A stretch of 64,000 bases of DNA from Achatina immaculata. Its lineage: Eukaryota > Mollusca > Gastropoda > Stylommatophora > Achatinidae. Made by a program: the position numbers and the translations under genes. The notes under the pieces are model-generated. The model had not been told where the DNA came from. It did no database searches and was given only the letters and a program-made list of their open reading frames with translations. Below, one piece after another: positions 62,527 through 64,000 of this stretch; within the stretch, counting starts at the first letter, position 1, and each line of letters begins with the position of its first letter. The DNA lies in contig CM019709.1 in NCBI GenBank assembly GCA_009760885.1, forward strand, positions 32,019,906 through 32,083,905. The letters run 5' to 3'.

Positions 62527-63075
62527 AATAATATGCCTAAACCTGCTTAACCCAGGGGTGAAGCCTACTAGTGGTGAGGATTCGTCCCCCTAGACAAACG
62601 CTCTGTCCTGGTCACAACTAGGAAGGGTAGCGGCCACGACCACAAAACGCTGAAGTCGGAGATACTGGACCAGGGCAGTCTAGATAGGCAACCACCTCTC
62701 ACCCGACGGGGATATATGCGTATCCTAATCACGCTGGGGTTTTCCGGTGAGAAAGTCCAAGGCTGGACTAGATGGGCAACCACCTCTCACCCAGCGGGGA
62801 TACACAGGCATCCCAAAACACGTCGAGGTTTTCCGGTGAGAAAGTCCAACTCTAGATTAAACTGGTGCAACGAAAACCACGGTGTCACGCAATCCCGCTT
62901 CTGAGACCCACCATGAATACAGGCTCAAGCCCCGCGATGCTCTGAACCTCTTGTGGTCCTCTCGAGGATCTCTTGTGGCCCTCTCAGGGACCACAGGACC
63001 AATCAAGAATCACAGGAGTAAATTCAGTAGTATCACGGGGCGATCTTAGTGGTAGAAGCGAACGAAGAAGAAGTT
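62527..63075 (-). repeat. Dispersed repeat R4, copy 2, reverse
   Basis: Reverse complement of 45915-46480, with the AACCACCTCTCACCC / GGGTTTTCCGGTGAGAAAGTCC unit present twice (62693-62760 and 62779-62850). Confidence 0.8.
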
Positions 63076-63128
63076 CTTGTAGTATGGATATATTTGTTCT
63101 TTTTTTTTGTGTGTCCATGATATTTCTT

Positions 63129-63289
63129 GGTCCACAGCCTACATGTACTGTAGCTGAGAAAGTGGCTCTTAGGTGTAACCAGGTTGGGAAGAACTGCCCT
63201 AGTGCCTAAATGGCATTGACAAGGCTATCTTCATGGCCTCAGAGAATAATTATGTAACGAAGAGCAAAACTATTTCACCATTCACCCCC
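63129..63289 (+). repeat. ~150-bp direct repeat, right copy
   Basis: Partner of 62368-62515, offset about 761 bases. Confidence 0.88.
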
Positions 63290-63294
63290 CCCCC

Positions 63295-63640
63295 CTTTTC
63301 ATCATAGCATTTACATTCAAAGGCATTTATGTTTCTCAGCTGTTTTATTAAGTGTCCAGGTCTCATAGGCATATGCTGAGATGGGAAAGATGCATGCTCT
63401 TAAAAATCTTATTTTTGTAGTTCTGTCTATTCCTCCTGTTAATTATGTTTGTTACATGAACAGCATATTTGTAGAATGTCTGGAATAGAGTGAAAGATGT
63501 ATGATAAATGACAGAATGTCAGAGGGGCCTGTCCAATTCTTAACGCGTTTGAAATAAAGATCAATCAATCAATCAATCTCCGCAGCTTCTTTAGTTGTCC
63601 TACTTTTTTGAAGAGCGACAGATGTCCTCCTTTCTTTTTT
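63295..63640 (-). mobile_element. LINE-D fragment with nested insertion
   Basis: 63295-63436 and 63580-63640 together are the reverse complement of the LINE-D segment at 49.3-49.5 kb (CGCTCTTCAAAAA..., AAGAAGCTGCGGAG | AGGAATAGACAGAACTAC). They are split by 63437-63579. Confidence 0.85.
63437..63579 (+). mobile_element. Nested SINE-like insertion with AATC tail
   Basis: About 143 bases ending TTGAAATAAAGATCAATCAA with the (AATC)n tail seen at 47178, inserted into LINE-D. The head (GTTAATTATGTTTGTTACAT) is not tRNA-like. CTCC occurs on both sides and may be a very short target duplication. Confidence 0.75.
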
Positions 63641-64000
63641 TTTTTCTTGGACAAGCGATAGCGACGTAAGACCTGTTAGAATGAGCAGACAAGAGGAGGC
63701 CTAAAGTAGCAAGGTGCCCAGCATAAAGAAAAAAAACTGTTAATATGAACATCATTTTAAAAATTAGTAGTAAATTTGCTTAATGTGAAAAACTGATAGT
63801 GACGTATCAGCTGTGATTGGTCTGTGCGGTACCAAGTCATAAACATTGTAAGAACAGAGATCACGGTTAGGAATCTAGTCACATATGAACGGGGCGGGGG
63901 GGGGGGGGGGCGCGGTAGGGCGGCCTTCTGTCTAGCCTAGTAAATCTAGCCTAGTAAAAGCCTAAGTTGTGACTGATAGGCTGCTGACAAGCAAAATCAG
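63641..64000. other. No gene seen
   Basis: Unassigned, with poly-T (63635-63646) and poly-G (63893-63910) runs. Confidence 0.45.

Overview
Kind of DNA. The window is animal nuclear DNA: one large split gene with GT-AG introns, many truncated non-LTR retrotransposons, tRNA-like SINEs, mariner and Penelope-like remnants, and an unusually high load of minisatellites. The only host protein gene I can support is a class A GPCR most like thyrotropin-releasing-hormone receptors. Together with the repeat style this suggests a lophotrochozoan, perhaps a gastropod mollusc; that assignment is inference from family resemblance, not a database result.

Layout. 0-6 kb: LINE 3' ends, a mariner copy with both ends and its TA duplication, and a LINE with a nested insertion. 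6-9 kb: a ~150-bp satellite split by a LINE with a 26-bp target duplication. 9-14 kb: three minisatellites. 14.7-17.2 kb: LINE 3' ends, one with a 12-bp target duplication, and microsatellites. 18.3-37.6 kb: the receptor gene on the + strand, four coding exons (18348-19167, 23766-24022, 31205-31427, 37267-37517), 516 codons, introns filled with tandem arrays and transposon pieces. 37.7-40.1 kb: two more arrays. 40-47 kb: a LINE RNase H remnant, a LINE fragment and dispersed repeats. 47.4-58 kb: a cluster built from U1 snRNA sequence, with one full-length U1 gene (57600-57764, +), six 5'-truncated copies (all -) and a 5'-half remnant, mixed with Tx1-like LINE sequence. 58.4-61.6 kb: a nearly full-length but frameshifted LINE. 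62.0 kb: a tRNA-Gly(UCC) gene. 62.4-64 kb: dispersed repeats and a LINE with a nested SINE-like insertion.

Repeat names are local to this report. LINE-A: EN-RT element ending in GA-type tails. LINE-B: ends in ATAAG-type tails next to a GGCACGGGAAGGATATAAG end. LINE-C: ends in TGATGA repeats. LINE-D: ends GGACATGCAAATGA(ATGA)n. LINE-E: ends in ATT repeats. LINE-F: a related end at 14.7 and 23 kb. LINE-G: ends CACTTGATTGATTG. Clade names are given only where motifs allow.

Most notable. (1) Every truncated U1 copy starts at the same U1 nucleotide directly after a poly(A) run on its own strand, and different sequences lie upstream, including the 3' end of a Tx1-like LINE. This is what repeated target-primed insertion into U1 genes at one site would leave. 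(2) The splice acceptors of receptor exons 2 and 3 lie at the last unit of minisatellites, and intron 3 carries about 40 copies of a pyrimidine-tract-plus-TAG unit with G runs. (3) Two minisatellites grew in place from the last codons of LINE ORFs. (4) One LINE-D copy has a 5' inversion inside an 11-bp target duplication (twin priming).
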